A stretch of DNA of 64,000 bases. It comes from Streptomyces natalensis ATCC 27448. GTDB taxonomy: Bacteria; Actinomycetota; Actinomycetes; Streptomycetales; Streptomycetaceae. Shown in pieces: positions 15,909 through 23,760 of the stretch (positions are counted from its first letter, which is position 1; the number at the start of each line of letters is the position of its first letter). The translations under genes and the position numbers were made by a program. Where the stretch lies: assembly GCF_000935125.1 (NCBI RefSeq), contig NZ_JRKI01000034.1, forward strand, positions 186,001 through 250,000, read 5' to 3'. Below the pieces are notes generated by a model. That model was given only the letters and a program-made list of their open reading frames with translations. It made no database searches and was not told the DNA's origin.

Positions 15909-17263
15909 CGCCCGCAGCGGCCCCGCGCCGCCTCCCGGTCGTCCTGCGCAACCGGGCCTTCGGTGCCGTATGGGTCGCGCAGATCCTCACCCAGGCCGCG
16001 GGACGGATGTTCCAGGTCGGCGTGGTGTGGTGGCTCGTCGGGCACGCCATCGGCGCCGACGGGGACCGCGGCCTGGCCTCCGGGGCGTTCCTGGCGGTGA
16101 GCACGCTCCCCGCGGTGGCGCTCGCCCCGCTGGTGGCCACGGTTATCGCACGCTGCCCGCGCCGTACGGTGCTGGGTTCGGCGGCCGCCGTGGCGGGTCT
16201 GGTCGCCGCCGCCACCGCGGGGTGGACCTGTGCCGCATCGCCGCCCACGGTCGTCGCCTACGGGGCGGCGCTGCTGCTGGCCGGCTGCCAGGCCCTGTTC
16301 GACCCGTGCCTGACCACCTCCGTCCCCGAGCTCGTCGACGACGCCGACATCGAGGCCGCGACCGGCTTCGAACTGGCCACCCAGTCCCTGGCCGGTCTGG
16401 CCGGCGGGCTGCTGGGTCCGCTCGTCGTGGATGCCTGGGAGCTGACCGGCATCGTCTCCGGATGTGCCGGTGCCTACCTGGCCGCGGCGGTGCTGGTGTC
16501 CGTCACCCGGTTCCCGCGGGCTGCTGCGGTCGCGGACGACGCCGGCCCGGCCGAGGGCGCGCCCGCGCGGCGGACGCTGCGCCGGATTCTCGCCGACCAC
16601 CGGTACATCCGGCGGGTGCTGCTCTGCTTCACCGCGGCGAACGTCTTCACCACCGCGGTCTACGTGGTCATGCCGCTGTACACCCGGTCCGTGCTGCATG
16701 CGCACGGTGCCACGGTCGCCGCGCTGGAGGCGGGCCTCGGCGTCGGAACGCTGCTCGGGTCGTTCACCGGCGCGCGGCTGCCGGGAAAGGCGACCACTGT
16801 CGGCGGGGCCTGCCTGGCGCTGATGGCCGCGGCCCTCGGGACGCCGGGCCTGGTCGCCGGTCAGACCGCGGCCGTCGCCGCCCTGACCGTCGCGGGCTGG
16901 TGTGTGGGGGCCATCGGGGTGCGGTTCGTCGCACTGTTCCAGCGGATGGTTCCGGCCGAGGACAAGCCGGGCTTCTTCGCCATGATGCAGGCGCTGCTCG
17001 GCGCGACCTTCCCGCTGTCCTCGCTCGTCTTCGGCGCGCTCGGCGACGTGCTGTCCCCGCGGGCCCTGTGCGTACTGCAAGCCGTCGGGCTGCTGCCGGT
17101 CGCCGTGGTGCTGTGGTGGTCCGGCAGGCGTACGGAGGCGCCGCCGGAGTCCGACGGTGCCGCCGCGGCGGTGCCCGGGTCCGCGTCCGGGTCCGGGTCC
17201 GGGTCCGCGTCCGCGTCCCCCGAGTCCGCCACCGGCGCCGTGCCGCTGGGGGACGCCCGATGA
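15905..17263 (+). CDS. MFS transporter (exporter-like)
   Basis: A 452-residue protein with about 12 hydrophobic segments, starting with RNRAFGAVWVAQILTQAAGRMF, a pattern common to MFS exporters of the MefA/enterobactin-exporter type. It overlaps the ligase before it and the acetyltransferase-like gene after it by 4 bases each. The position within the coupled operon suggests export of the pathway product, giving self-protection or secretion. The C-terminal tail after the last helix is a low-complexity Ser/Gly/Ala stretch (SASGSGSGSASASPESATG) encoded by imperfect tccggg/tccgcg hexamer repeats at about 17178-17220. This tail is likely unstructured and prone to length change. Confidence 0.82.
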   Translation: MTPAAAPRRLPVVLRNRAFGAVWVAQILTQAAGRMFQVGVVWWLVGHAIGADGDRGLASGAFLAVSTLPAVALAPLVATVIARCPRRTVLGSAAAVAGLVAAATAGWTCAASPPTVVAYGAALLLAGCQALFDPCLTTSVPELVDDADIEAATGFELATQSLAGLAGGLLGPLVVDAWELTGIVSGCAGAYLAAAVLVSVTRFPRAAAVADDAGPAEGAPARRTLRRILADHRYIRRVLLCFTAANVFTTAVYVVMPLYTRSVLHAHGATVAALEAGLGVGTLLGSFTGARLPGKATTVGGACLALMAAALGTPGLVAGQTAAVAALTVAGWCVGAIGVRFVALFQRMVPAEDKPGFFAMMQALLGATFPLSSLVFGALGDVLSPRALCVLQAVGLLPVAVVLWWSGRRTEAPPESDGAAAAVPGSASGSGSGSASASPESATGAVPLGDAR

Positions 17264-18429
17264 CCGCCGCCCTCGTACCGGCCGGGCCCCAGGACATCGC
17301 CGAGCTGCGGCAGTTGTACTTCGAGGTGTACGGAAACGCGTATCCGGTCGCCCTGGGCAGTGATCCGGCCGAGATGCACCGCCTGATCACCGACCCGCAC
17401 TGCCACTGGCTCACCGCACGCCGGGCCGACACCGGCGAACTGGCCGGGTCCGCGGTCGTGCAGACCGACCGGGGCAACCGCGTCGGCAAGCTCGTCGGCC
17501 TCGCGGTCCATCCCCGCCATCGTCAGCACGGGCTGGCGGGCCGGCTGACCGCGGCGGTCACCGCCGATGCCCTCGCCACCGGTGCCCTCGATTCGATCCA
17601 CACCACGGTCCGTACGGTCACGCAGGCCCCGCAGCGCGTCGTCGCCCGCAACGGGTACCGGCCGCTCGGGCTGCTGCCCAACGCCGCCGAGGTGTCCGGC
17701 TGCGAGACCCTGGCCCTGTTCGCCTGCTATGCCGACGGCGTCCTCGACCGCCGCGCACCCGTCGCCGCCGTACCGCGGGCGCTGGTACCGCTGCTGGAGG
17801 CGGCCGAGGACAGCATCGGGATCCGGTACGCCGCGCTGCGCCCGCTCGGTCCCGGGGAGCCGGAGAGCTCGGCTGCGCACCCCGCGAAATCCGCGCACCA
17901 CACAGCGGACCGCACCCCCGTCGAAGTGATCACTGCCCCCGGCTTCGTCCGCCGCCGGTTCGGTGAGGTCTTCCCCGACCCGTCGGGCGCCTACGTCCCG
18001 CTGCGCACCCCGAACACGGTGCTGACGCCGCCGGACGGCGCGTTCGAGATCTATGCCGACCTCGACCCGGCGGCCGGCAGCTGTGCCCTGGTCGCGGTGC
18101 ACCCCTGTCTGTCGGCCGCCACCGGGGCCCTCGATTCGCTCATGGCGGCCCTCGGACGGGCGGGCGCCGACTACGTCGAGGCGCTGCTGCCGCTGTCCGA
18201 CACCGCGGGGCTGCACGCGTTCCTCTCCTCCGGCTTCGTCCCCAGCGCCGCCTACCCGGCCATGCGCCGGATCGGCGACCGCTTCCACGACCACGTCGTC
18301 CTCTCCCGTACCGACCGTCAGATCGACTTCCGGACCACCGCCGTCAGCACACCGCTCCAGCCGTATCTGAGCGCGTACCTGACCGCCTGGACGTCCACCT
18401 ACCTGCCCCGTCACGAGGTTGACCGATGA
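17260..18429 (+). CDS. Twin GNAT-type acyltransferase
   Basis: A 389-residue protein. Residues about 1-150 are a GNAT domain with the acyl-CoA-binding region LVGLAVHPRHRQHGLAGRLT near residue 75. After a linker (residues about 205-225, rich in Ala/His/Thr), residues 225-375 look like a second GNAT fold (ALVAVHPCLSAATGALDS, and ALLPLSDTAGLHAFLSSGF near its end) that lacks the R/Q-x-x-G-x-G/A signature and may be non-catalytic. It could transfer an acyl group to an amine formed from, or joined to, the pathway intermediate. It overlaps its neighbours by 4 bases on each side, so it belongs to the reductase operon. The family call is good; the reaction is inferred. Confidence 0.72.
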   Translation: MTAALVPAGPQDIAELRQLYFEVYGNAYPVALGSDPAEMHRLITDPHCHWLTARRADTGELAGSAVVQTDRGNRVGKLVGLAVHPRHRQHGLAGRLTAAVTADALATGALDSIHTTVRTVTQAPQRVVARNGYRPLGLLPNAAEVSGCETLALFACYADGVLDRRAPVAAVPRALVPLLEAAEDSIGIRYAALRPLGPGEPESSAAHPAKSAHHTADRTPVEVITAPGFVRRRFGEVFPDPSGAYVPLRTPNTVLTPPDGAFEIYADLDPAAGSCALVAVHPCLSAATGALDSLMAALGRAGADYVEALLPLSDTAGLHAFLSSGFVPSAAYPAMRRIGDRFHDHVVLSRTDRQIDFRTTAVSTPLQPYLSAYLTAWTSTYLPRHEVDR

Positions 18430-19592
18430 ACCCGCATCTCGCCCCCGTCGAGGTCCCCGACCCGGCGGCCCTCCCCGCCGTCCAACGCCTGTGCGACCTC
18501 ACCGCGCCCTATACGACCGGCCCGGAGACGGACGCCCTCTTCGCGGCCGCGATGGCCGAAACGAACTCCTGGCACGCGGAACGCTCCCCGTTCTTCCGCT
18601 CCCTGCTCGCGGACCCTCCCGAGACCCCGGCCCCCACCGTCGGCGCCCGGACCCGTACCCCGCTGCTGCACGCCACCTTCTTCAAGCGGCACGAGGTGCT
18701 GTCCGTACCGCGCGAGGAGGTCTTCCTGCATCTGACCTCGTCCGGCACCACCGGACAGAAGTCGCAGATGTTCTACGACCGGTGGACCATCCGCGCCGCG
18801 CAGCGGATGGTGGCCCGCATCTTCGACCACTACGGGTGGATCACCCCCGACCGGCCCGTCAACTACCTGCTCTACAGCTACGAACCCGCACCGGACGTGC
18901 GTCTGGGCACCTCCTTCACCGACAACTACCTGTGCGACTTCGCGCCCGCGCGGCACATCACCCACGCCCTGCGGCACACCGGATCCGGCCATGAATTCGA
19001 CGTACACGGCTGTATCGCCGCGCTCCGGCGCTACGCCGACGAAGGTCTGCCGGTACGGATCCTGGGCTTCCCGGCATTCCTGCACTTCACCCTGGAGCGC
19101 ATGCGCGCCACCGGCATCCCGCCGCTGCGCCTCCCGGAGGGCTCGCTGATCGTCCTCGGCGGCGGCTGGAAGGGCCATGCCGACCGGCAGATCGGCAAGG
19201 AGGACTTCTACGACCAGGTGACCGAGCAACTCGGCATCCCCGGCGAGCGGATCCGCGACACCTACGGATCCGTCGAGCACTGCGTGCCGTACGTCGAGTG
19301 CGCACACCACCGGCTGCACGTTCCCGTCTGGTCCCGCGCCGCCGTACGCGACACCCGGACCCTGCAACCGCTGCCGTACGGCGCACGCGGCTTCCTCCAC
19401 CTGGTGTCCCCGTACATCACCTCGGTCCCCGCGCAGAGCGTCGTGATGGGCGACCTGGCCTCGCTGCACCCCGGGGAGGAGTGCGGCTGCCCCCTGGCCA
19501 CACCGTGGTTCACGATCCATGGCCGCGCCGGGGTGAGCCGTAACCGCAGCTGTGCGGTGGCCGCCGCAGAACTTTTGAAGGGAATGTCATGA
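18426..19592 (+). CDS. LuxE-like acyl-protein synthetase (ATP-dependent fatty-acyl transferase)
   Basis: A 388-residue protein of the LuxE family, near the 370-380 usual length. In bioluminescent bacteria LuxE activates a fatty acid as acyl-AMP, takes it on a Cys and passes it to LuxC. Visible motifs are the adenylation loop LTSSGTTGQKSQMFYD (Ser105), the FPAFLHFTLERM stretch, GGGWKGH near residue 243 and IRDTYGSVEHCVPYVEC near residue 280. A Cys-rich segment near the C-terminus (GEECGCPL) contains candidate acyl-acceptor residues. The gene overlaps the LuxC-ligase fusion by 4 bases, in the order LuxE then LuxC. No luxA/luxB luciferase genes are present. It likely forms an acyl-transfer complex with the LuxC part of the next protein. 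Confidence 0.82.
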   Translation: MNPHLAPVEVPDPAALPAVQRLCDLTAPYTTGPETDALFAAAMAETNSWHAERSPFFRSLLADPPETPAPTVGARTRTPLLHATFFKRHEVLSVPREEVFLHLTSSGTTGQKSQMFYDRWTIRAAQRMVARIFDHYGWITPDRPVNYLLYSYEPAPDVRLGTSFTDNYLCDFAPARHITHALRHTGSGHEFDVHGCIAALRRYADEGLPVRILGFPAFLHFTLERMRATGIPPLRLPEGSLIVLGGGWKGHADRQIGKEDFYDQVTEQLGIPGERIRDTYGSVEHCVPYVECAHHRLHVPVWSRAAVRDTRTLQPLPYGARGFLHLVSPYITSVPAQSVVMGDLASLHPGEECGCPLATPWFTIHGRAGVSRNRSCAVAAAELLKGMS

Positions 19593-22216
19593 CCAGCCAA
19601 CTCCACTTCTGGCAGGGCGCGTTCATCGCCGACGCCGAGGTCGCCGGCCGACTCGCCGAACTGCCCGTTGCCGTCGAACGCGCCCTCGCGGAGCCGCTGT
19701 CCGCCGAGACGGTGCTGCGGGCCTGCGACACACTCAGCCGCGCCCTGCGCGATCCGGACGGTGATGTGCACACCCGGCTCCTCTCGTACGCGACCGAGGA
19801 CGTCCCGGCCGCCGACCGCGCGGAAGCCGCCGCCACCCTCGCCGAACTCGCGGACGCCCTCGCCCGGCCGGCCCTCGAACGCAAACTGCGCCGCGAACTC
19901 GGCGGGCCGCGTCCCGAGCGGTTCACCCGCCCCGACGCGCGGGAGACGGTCTACGAGGCGTGGGCGCCGGTGGGCCTGCTGGTTCACATCGCCCCCGGCA
20001 ATGCCGCGACGGTCGCCCCGCTGAGCGTCGTGGAGGGCCTGCTCGCGGGCAATGTGAACGTCCTCAAGACCAGCAGGAACGACACCCCGCTCGCCCAGCA
20101 CCTGCTCGCCGAACTCGCGGCCGCGGACCCCACAGGGGCCGTCGGCCGCCGGATCGTGGCGCTGCAATTCCCCTCCCGCCGCAAGGACCTGATGCGGTTG
20201 CTGTGCGCGCCCGCGGACGCAGTGGCCGTCTGGGGCGGCGAGGACGCCGTGGAGGGGGTCGCGGCCCTCGTCCCGCCCGGGTGCCGGCTCGTCGAATGGG
20301 GCCACAAGATCTCTTTCGCCTACCTCGCCCGCGAGGCGTGGACGGACCGGGACGGGCTCGCCGCACTGGCCGCCGATGTCTGCCGGGCGGAGCAGCAGGC
20401 GTGCTCCAGCCCGCAGGTCGTGTATCTCGATACCGGGACGGATGGTGAGACCGCGGCCGGGTCGCCCGCCGGCGACGAAGGCGCCGACGAACTCACCGCC
20501 GAACTCTTCGCCTTCGCGGAGCGGTTCGCCGCCGTCCTCGACGAGGTATCCGCCACCTTCCCCGCACCGTCCGACGACGCGGCGGATGCGGCGGACGCCG
20601 CCGAGCATGCGGAGATCACCACCGCCGAACTGGTCGCCCGGGCCGAACAGCATCTCGGGCTGACCAGGGTCATCACCGCCGACGACGGAAGCTGGCGGGT
20701 CTTCGCCGACGTCCGTCCCGCCCTGGCCGCCTCCCCGCTGCACCGCACCGTCTGGATCAAGCCACTCCCCCGCCACGAGATCACCGCGACGCTGCGGCCC
20801 ATGCGCCGCTATCTCCAGACCGCCTCGGTCGGCGGCAGCCGCGCCGACATCGCCACGCTCTCCCGGACCCTGATCACCGCGGGCGTCCAGCGGATCACCC
20901 CGCTCGGCGCGATGCTCGACAGCTACCCGGGCGAACCCCACGACGGCGTCTACGCCCTCCAGCGCTACAGCCGCCGGGTCAGCGTGCAGGCCGACGGCGC
21001 CGCCTTCGCCGCCACCCCGTGCCTGGACGATCTGATCGCCCCCGCCACACCGCCCGCCGCGCCCACCGGCCCGCTGATGGACAAGGCGGCGGCCCAGGAC
21101 CAGCTGCGTACCCTCGCGCCCGAACACGCCCAGCTGTACTTCCGCAGCGGAGGAACCACCGGCGCCCCGGCCCTGTCCGTCTTCACCTGCGACGACTACG
21201 ACACACAGATGCGCGCCTCGGCCCACGGCCTGCTCGCCGCGGGCTTCGATCCGGCCCGCGACCGGGCCGCCAACCTCTTCTTCTGCGGGGGCATGTACGG
21301 CAGCTTCATCAGCTTCTTCTCCATCCTGGAACGCCTGAACGCCACCCAGATCCCGATGGCCGCCGGCCCCGACCACGAGGAGATAGCCAAAGCCCTCGTC
21401 ACCTACCGGGTCGACACCCTCTTCGGGATGCCGTCCTACCTGTGGCAGCTCTTCCACACACAGGGCGAGCGGCTGCGCTCCTACGGCGGCATCCGCAAGG
21501 TGTTCTACGGCGGGGAGCACTTCACCACCGAACAACGCCGCATCCTCACCGAGACGTTCGGCGTGGAGCTGATCCGGTCCGCCGCATACGGCAGCACCGA
21601 CCTGGGCCCGCTGGGCCACCAGTGCACCCACGCCCGGGGAACCGAACACCACGTCCTGACCGAGCTGCACACACTGGAGATCCTCGACCCGCAGGAGGAC
21701 CTCCCGGTCCCCGCAGGACAGCCGGGGCGGCTGGTCTTCACCACCCGGACCCGGGCCGGCCAGCGTCTGGAGCGCTACGAGATCGGCGACCTGGGCCGGG
21801 CCGTGAGCGGGACCTGCCCGTGCGGCAGCCACACCCCGCGCATCGAACTCCTGGGCCGGTACGGCGAGGTGTTCCGGATGGGCACGTATCACTTCCACTA
21901 CCGCCGCTTCACCCAGGTCGCCGAGGAACGCTTCGGCTACCGGGGCGAGTTGCAGATCGTCCTGACCTCCGCAGCCGACCGCGAGCAGCTGACCGTACGG
22001 CTGGACGACCGCTACGCACCGGACCCGGACGCGGCCCGCGCGGCGCTGCTGGCCCACATCCCGGAACTCGGCTCGGCGGCCGGCCCGGACGCGCTGCTGA
22101 CCTGCACGGTCGAGACCGCCCCCACGCTCGCCTTCGAACGCACCCCCACCAGCGGCAAACTCCGCACGGTCATCGACCGCCGAAGCGCCCGGGGGTGGTG
22201 CCCACCAGCCGGGTGA
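19589..22216 (+). CDS. LuxC-type acyl reductase fused to a PaaK-like ligase
   Basis: An 875-residue two-domain protein. Residues about 1-470 match LuxC, the NADPH-dependent acyl reductase: the motif PVGLLVHIAPGNAATVAPLS, the KTSRND segment, and the catalytic Cys272 in AEQQACSSPQVVYLD, which carries the acyl thioester before reduction to aldehyde. Residues about 490-875 form an adenylate-forming domain with SGGTTGAP (Ser520), FYGGEHFTTEQRR and AAYGSTDLGPLGHQC. The Lys usual after GTTGxP is Ala here. A polar linker joins the two. One chain could therefore activate an acid and reduce it to the aldehyde, aided by the LuxE-like protein. The start overlaps luxE-like by 4 bases. The 3' end overlaps the opposing AraC gene by 47 bases. 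I know of no named enzyme with this exact fusion. Confidence 0.82.
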   Translation: MTSQLHFWQGAFIADAEVAGRLAELPVAVERALAEPLSAETVLRACDTLSRALRDPDGDVHTRLLSYATEDVPAADRAEAAATLAELADALARPALERKLRRELGGPRPERFTRPDARETVYEAWAPVGLLVHIAPGNAATVAPLSVVEGLLAGNVNVLKTSRNDTPLAQHLLAELAAADPTGAVGRRIVALQFPSRRKDLMRLLCAPADAVAVWGGEDAVEGVAALVPPGCRLVEWGHKISFAYLAREAWTDRDGLAALAADVCRAEQQACSSPQVVYLDTGTDGETAAGSPAGDEGADELTAELFAFAERFAAVLDEVSATFPAPSDDAADAADAAEHAEITTAELVARAEQHLGLTRVITADDGSWRVFADVRPALAASPLHRTVWIKPLPRHEITATLRPMRRYLQTASVGGSRADIATLSRTLITAGVQRITPLGAMLDSYPGEPHDGVYALQRYSRRVSVQADGAAFAATPCLDDLIAPATPPAAPTGPLMDKAAAQDQLRTLAPEHAQLYFRSGGTTGAPALSVFTCDDYDTQMRASAHGLLAAGFDPARDRAANLFFCGGMYGSFISFFSILERLNATQIPMAAGPDHEEIAKALVTYRVDTLFGMPSYLWQLFHTQGERLRSYGGIRKVFYGGEHFTTEQRRILTETFGVELIRSAAYGSTDLGPLGHQCTHARGTEHHVLTELHTLEILDPQEDLPVPAGQPGRLVFTTRTRAGQRLERYEIGDLGRAVSGTCPCGSHTPRIELLGRYGEVFRMGTYHFHYRRFTQVAEERFGYRGELQIVLTSAADREQLTVRLDDRYAPDPDAARAALLAHIPELGSAAGPDALLTCTVETAPTLAFERTPTSGKLRTVIDRRSARGWCPPAG

Positions 22217-23066
22217 AGTGCCGGTTCAGGTGCGACTGGTCGTAGAAGCCGGCGGCGGCCGCCACCTCTCCGGGCGGCCGCCCGTCGAGCAGCAGCCCGC
22301 GGGCGCGGTCGACGCGGCGGGCCGTCAGGTACTGGTGCGGGGCGATGCCGAAGGCGCCGCTGAACGCCCGCACCAGGTGGGTGGGGTGGGCGTGCAGCAG
22401 CTTGGCGGCCTCGTCCAGGGTGACGCCCTGGAGCAGCCGTGCGTCGAGGAGCTCGCGCAGCCTGTGCGCCACACCGTGATCGGGCGCCGGCCTGCGGGCG
22501 ACGAGCCCGGGCCGCAGGTGGGTGCGCAGCCGTTCCCGGATGAGGGCGAGGCGGCTTTGCGCCTCCAGTTCGTCGCCACGGTGGGCGAGTGCGGTGTGCA
22601 GTTGTCCGATGCGCCGGCGCAGCAGGCCGTCGGCGAGGTCGGGGCCGTCCACCGCCGGGCCGATGAAGCTCTCGTCCAGCTGGGTCAGGTCCAGGTAGAG
22701 AACCCGCTTGCGAAAGCCGTGGGAGGTGGCGGGTGAGCCGTTGTGCGGGACCTGCGGCGGAAGCAGGGACACCGTGCCGTGCGGGGTGCCGCGCTCGTGC
22801 CGGTTCAGGTCGTAACGGACCGCACCGTCGTCGACGATGAGCAGGGTCCAGACGTCGTGCACGTGCATCGGGTAGGTGTGCTCGGTGAAATGCGCGTGGA
22901 AGACCTCCACCACACCCGGGACCTGCGGGCGCCACGCGGAAACCTGCTGCCGGGCCACCCTCAGTTTTCCGGCGACGGGGCTTTCGCTCTCAGGCAAGGG
23001 GCGAATCTCTTCTCTCAACTGCTCTGACCTCAGGAAGCCCGCAACGTCAGTCACGGGTGGGGTCAC
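22170..23066 (-). CDS. AraC-family transcriptional regulator
   Basis: About 298 residues. The N-terminal half is a cupin-type effector domain (HAHFTEHTYPMHVHDVWTLL, then a GTVSLLPPQVPHNG turn). Residues about 195-298 carry the two helix-turn-helix units, with TLDEAAKLLHAHPTHLVRAF and AAGFYDQSHLNRHFTRLVG. The start is uncertain: GTG at 23066 or 23054 both fit and neither has a strong ribosome site. The gene converges on the LuxC-ligase gene with a 47-base tail overlap and is divergent from the DUF2000 gene at 23116. It may control that gene, the reductase operon or both. Confidence 0.82.
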   Translation of the reverse strand: MTPPVTDVAGFLRSEQLREEIRPLPESESPVAGKLRVARQQVSAWRPQVPGVVEVFHAHFTEHTYPMHVHDVWTLLIVDDGAVRYDLNRHERGTPHGTVSLLPPQVPHNGSPATSHGFRKRVLYLDLTQLDESFIGPAVDGPDLADGLLRRRIGQLHTALAHRGDELEAQSRLALIRERLRTHLRPGLVARRPAPDHGVAHRLRELLDARLLQGVTLDEAAKLLHAHPTHLVRAFSGAFGIAPHQYLTARRVDRARGLLLDGRPPGEVAAAAGFYDQSHLNRHFTRLVGTTPGRFGGR

Positions 23067-23115
23067 GCAAGGAATGTACAAGACGGTGCGCCGCGACGGT
23101 CGGCAGGCTCGGAGC

Positions 23116-23550
23116 ATGACTACCGACGACAGCGCCCCCGTCCGTTTCGACAACAAGATCGCCGTCCTGCTGCGCGAGGACCTGGAGCCCTGGCAGCGGC
23201 TGAACGTGACCGCGTTCCTGGTCAGTGGGCTGGGCACGGAGGTGCCCGAGGTGATCGGCGAACCGTACGCCGACGCCGACGGCACCCCGTATCTGCCGAT
23301 GTTCCGCCAGCCGGTCCTGGTCTTCGAGGGGACGAAGGAAACGCTGACCGCGGCCCACGGCCGCGCACTGTCCCGCGCGCTGCCCCGGGCGGTGTTCACC
23401 TCCGACCTCTTCACCACCGGGAACGACCGGGACAACCGCGCGGCGGTGCGGGCCGTGGCCAAGGACCAGTTGGATGTGGTGGGCCTGGCCGTCTACGGAC
23501 CGCGCAACGCCGTCGACAAGGTGCTCAAGGGCGCCCGGATGCACCCCTGA
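23116..23550 (+). CDS. DUF2000 family protein
   Basis: A 144-residue protein, starting MTTDDSAPVRFDNKIAVLLR. The pattern NKIAVLLREDLEPWQRLNVTAFL followed by LPMFRQPVLVF and a C-terminal VGLAVYGPRNAVDKVL is that of DUF2000, a small cytosolic family related to peptidyl-tRNA-hydrolase-like folds with no established function. The ATG follows a ggag at 23111-23114. It is divergent from the AraC regulator, which may control it. The AraC/DUF2000 divergent pair is a common actinomycete arrangement as I recall it. Confidence 0.75.
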   Translation: MTTDDSAPVRFDNKIAVLLREDLEPWQRLNVTAFLVSGLGTEVPEVIGEPYADADGTPYLPMFRQPVLVFEGTKETLTAAHGRALSRALPRAVFTSDLFTTGNDRDNRAAVRAVAKDQLDVVGLAVYGPRNAVDKVLKGARMHP

Positions 23551-23760
23551 CCAGCGCTGGCCGCGTGCCGGCCCGTCCGCGATCAGCGAGACATACGCGG
23601 TGGCGGGCGCCCGGCGCTCCGGTTCCTCGGTGAGCGCGGCCATGATGCGCTTGCCCAGGCCCCGCCCCTGGTGGGCGGGGTGCACACAGACGTCGACGAT
23701 CTGGAACGCGGTACCGCCGTCGCCGATGATCCGCCCCATGCCGATGGGGGGCTCGTGTAT
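23551..23760 (-). pseudogene. Truncated GNAT acetyltransferase remnant
   Basis: On the minus strand, 23760 to about 23560 reads IHEPPIGMGRIIGDGG, then QIVDVCVHPAHQGRGLGKRI and PATAYVSLIADG, the core of a GNAT acetyltransferase including the acetyl-CoA-binding signature Q-G-R-G-L-G. The N-terminal third is missing where it meets the end of the DHA2 exporter gene. The C-terminal part is lost just before the antisense of the DUF2000 gene, without the usual LYE..GF segment. It is a fragment left after deletion on both sides and is very unlikely to make a working enzyme. Confidence 0.65.

Noticed and set aside
19262..22057. A 931-residue minus-strand frame under the LuxE and LuxC-ligase genes.
   Set aside because: Antisense shadow; no domain, and the sense strand has LuxC and ligase motifs and coupled starts.
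14640..22216. A bioluminescence (lux) operon.
   Set aside because: No luciferase subunits or flavin reductase are present; the LuxC/LuxE-like parts are joined to ligase, GNAT and transporter genes.
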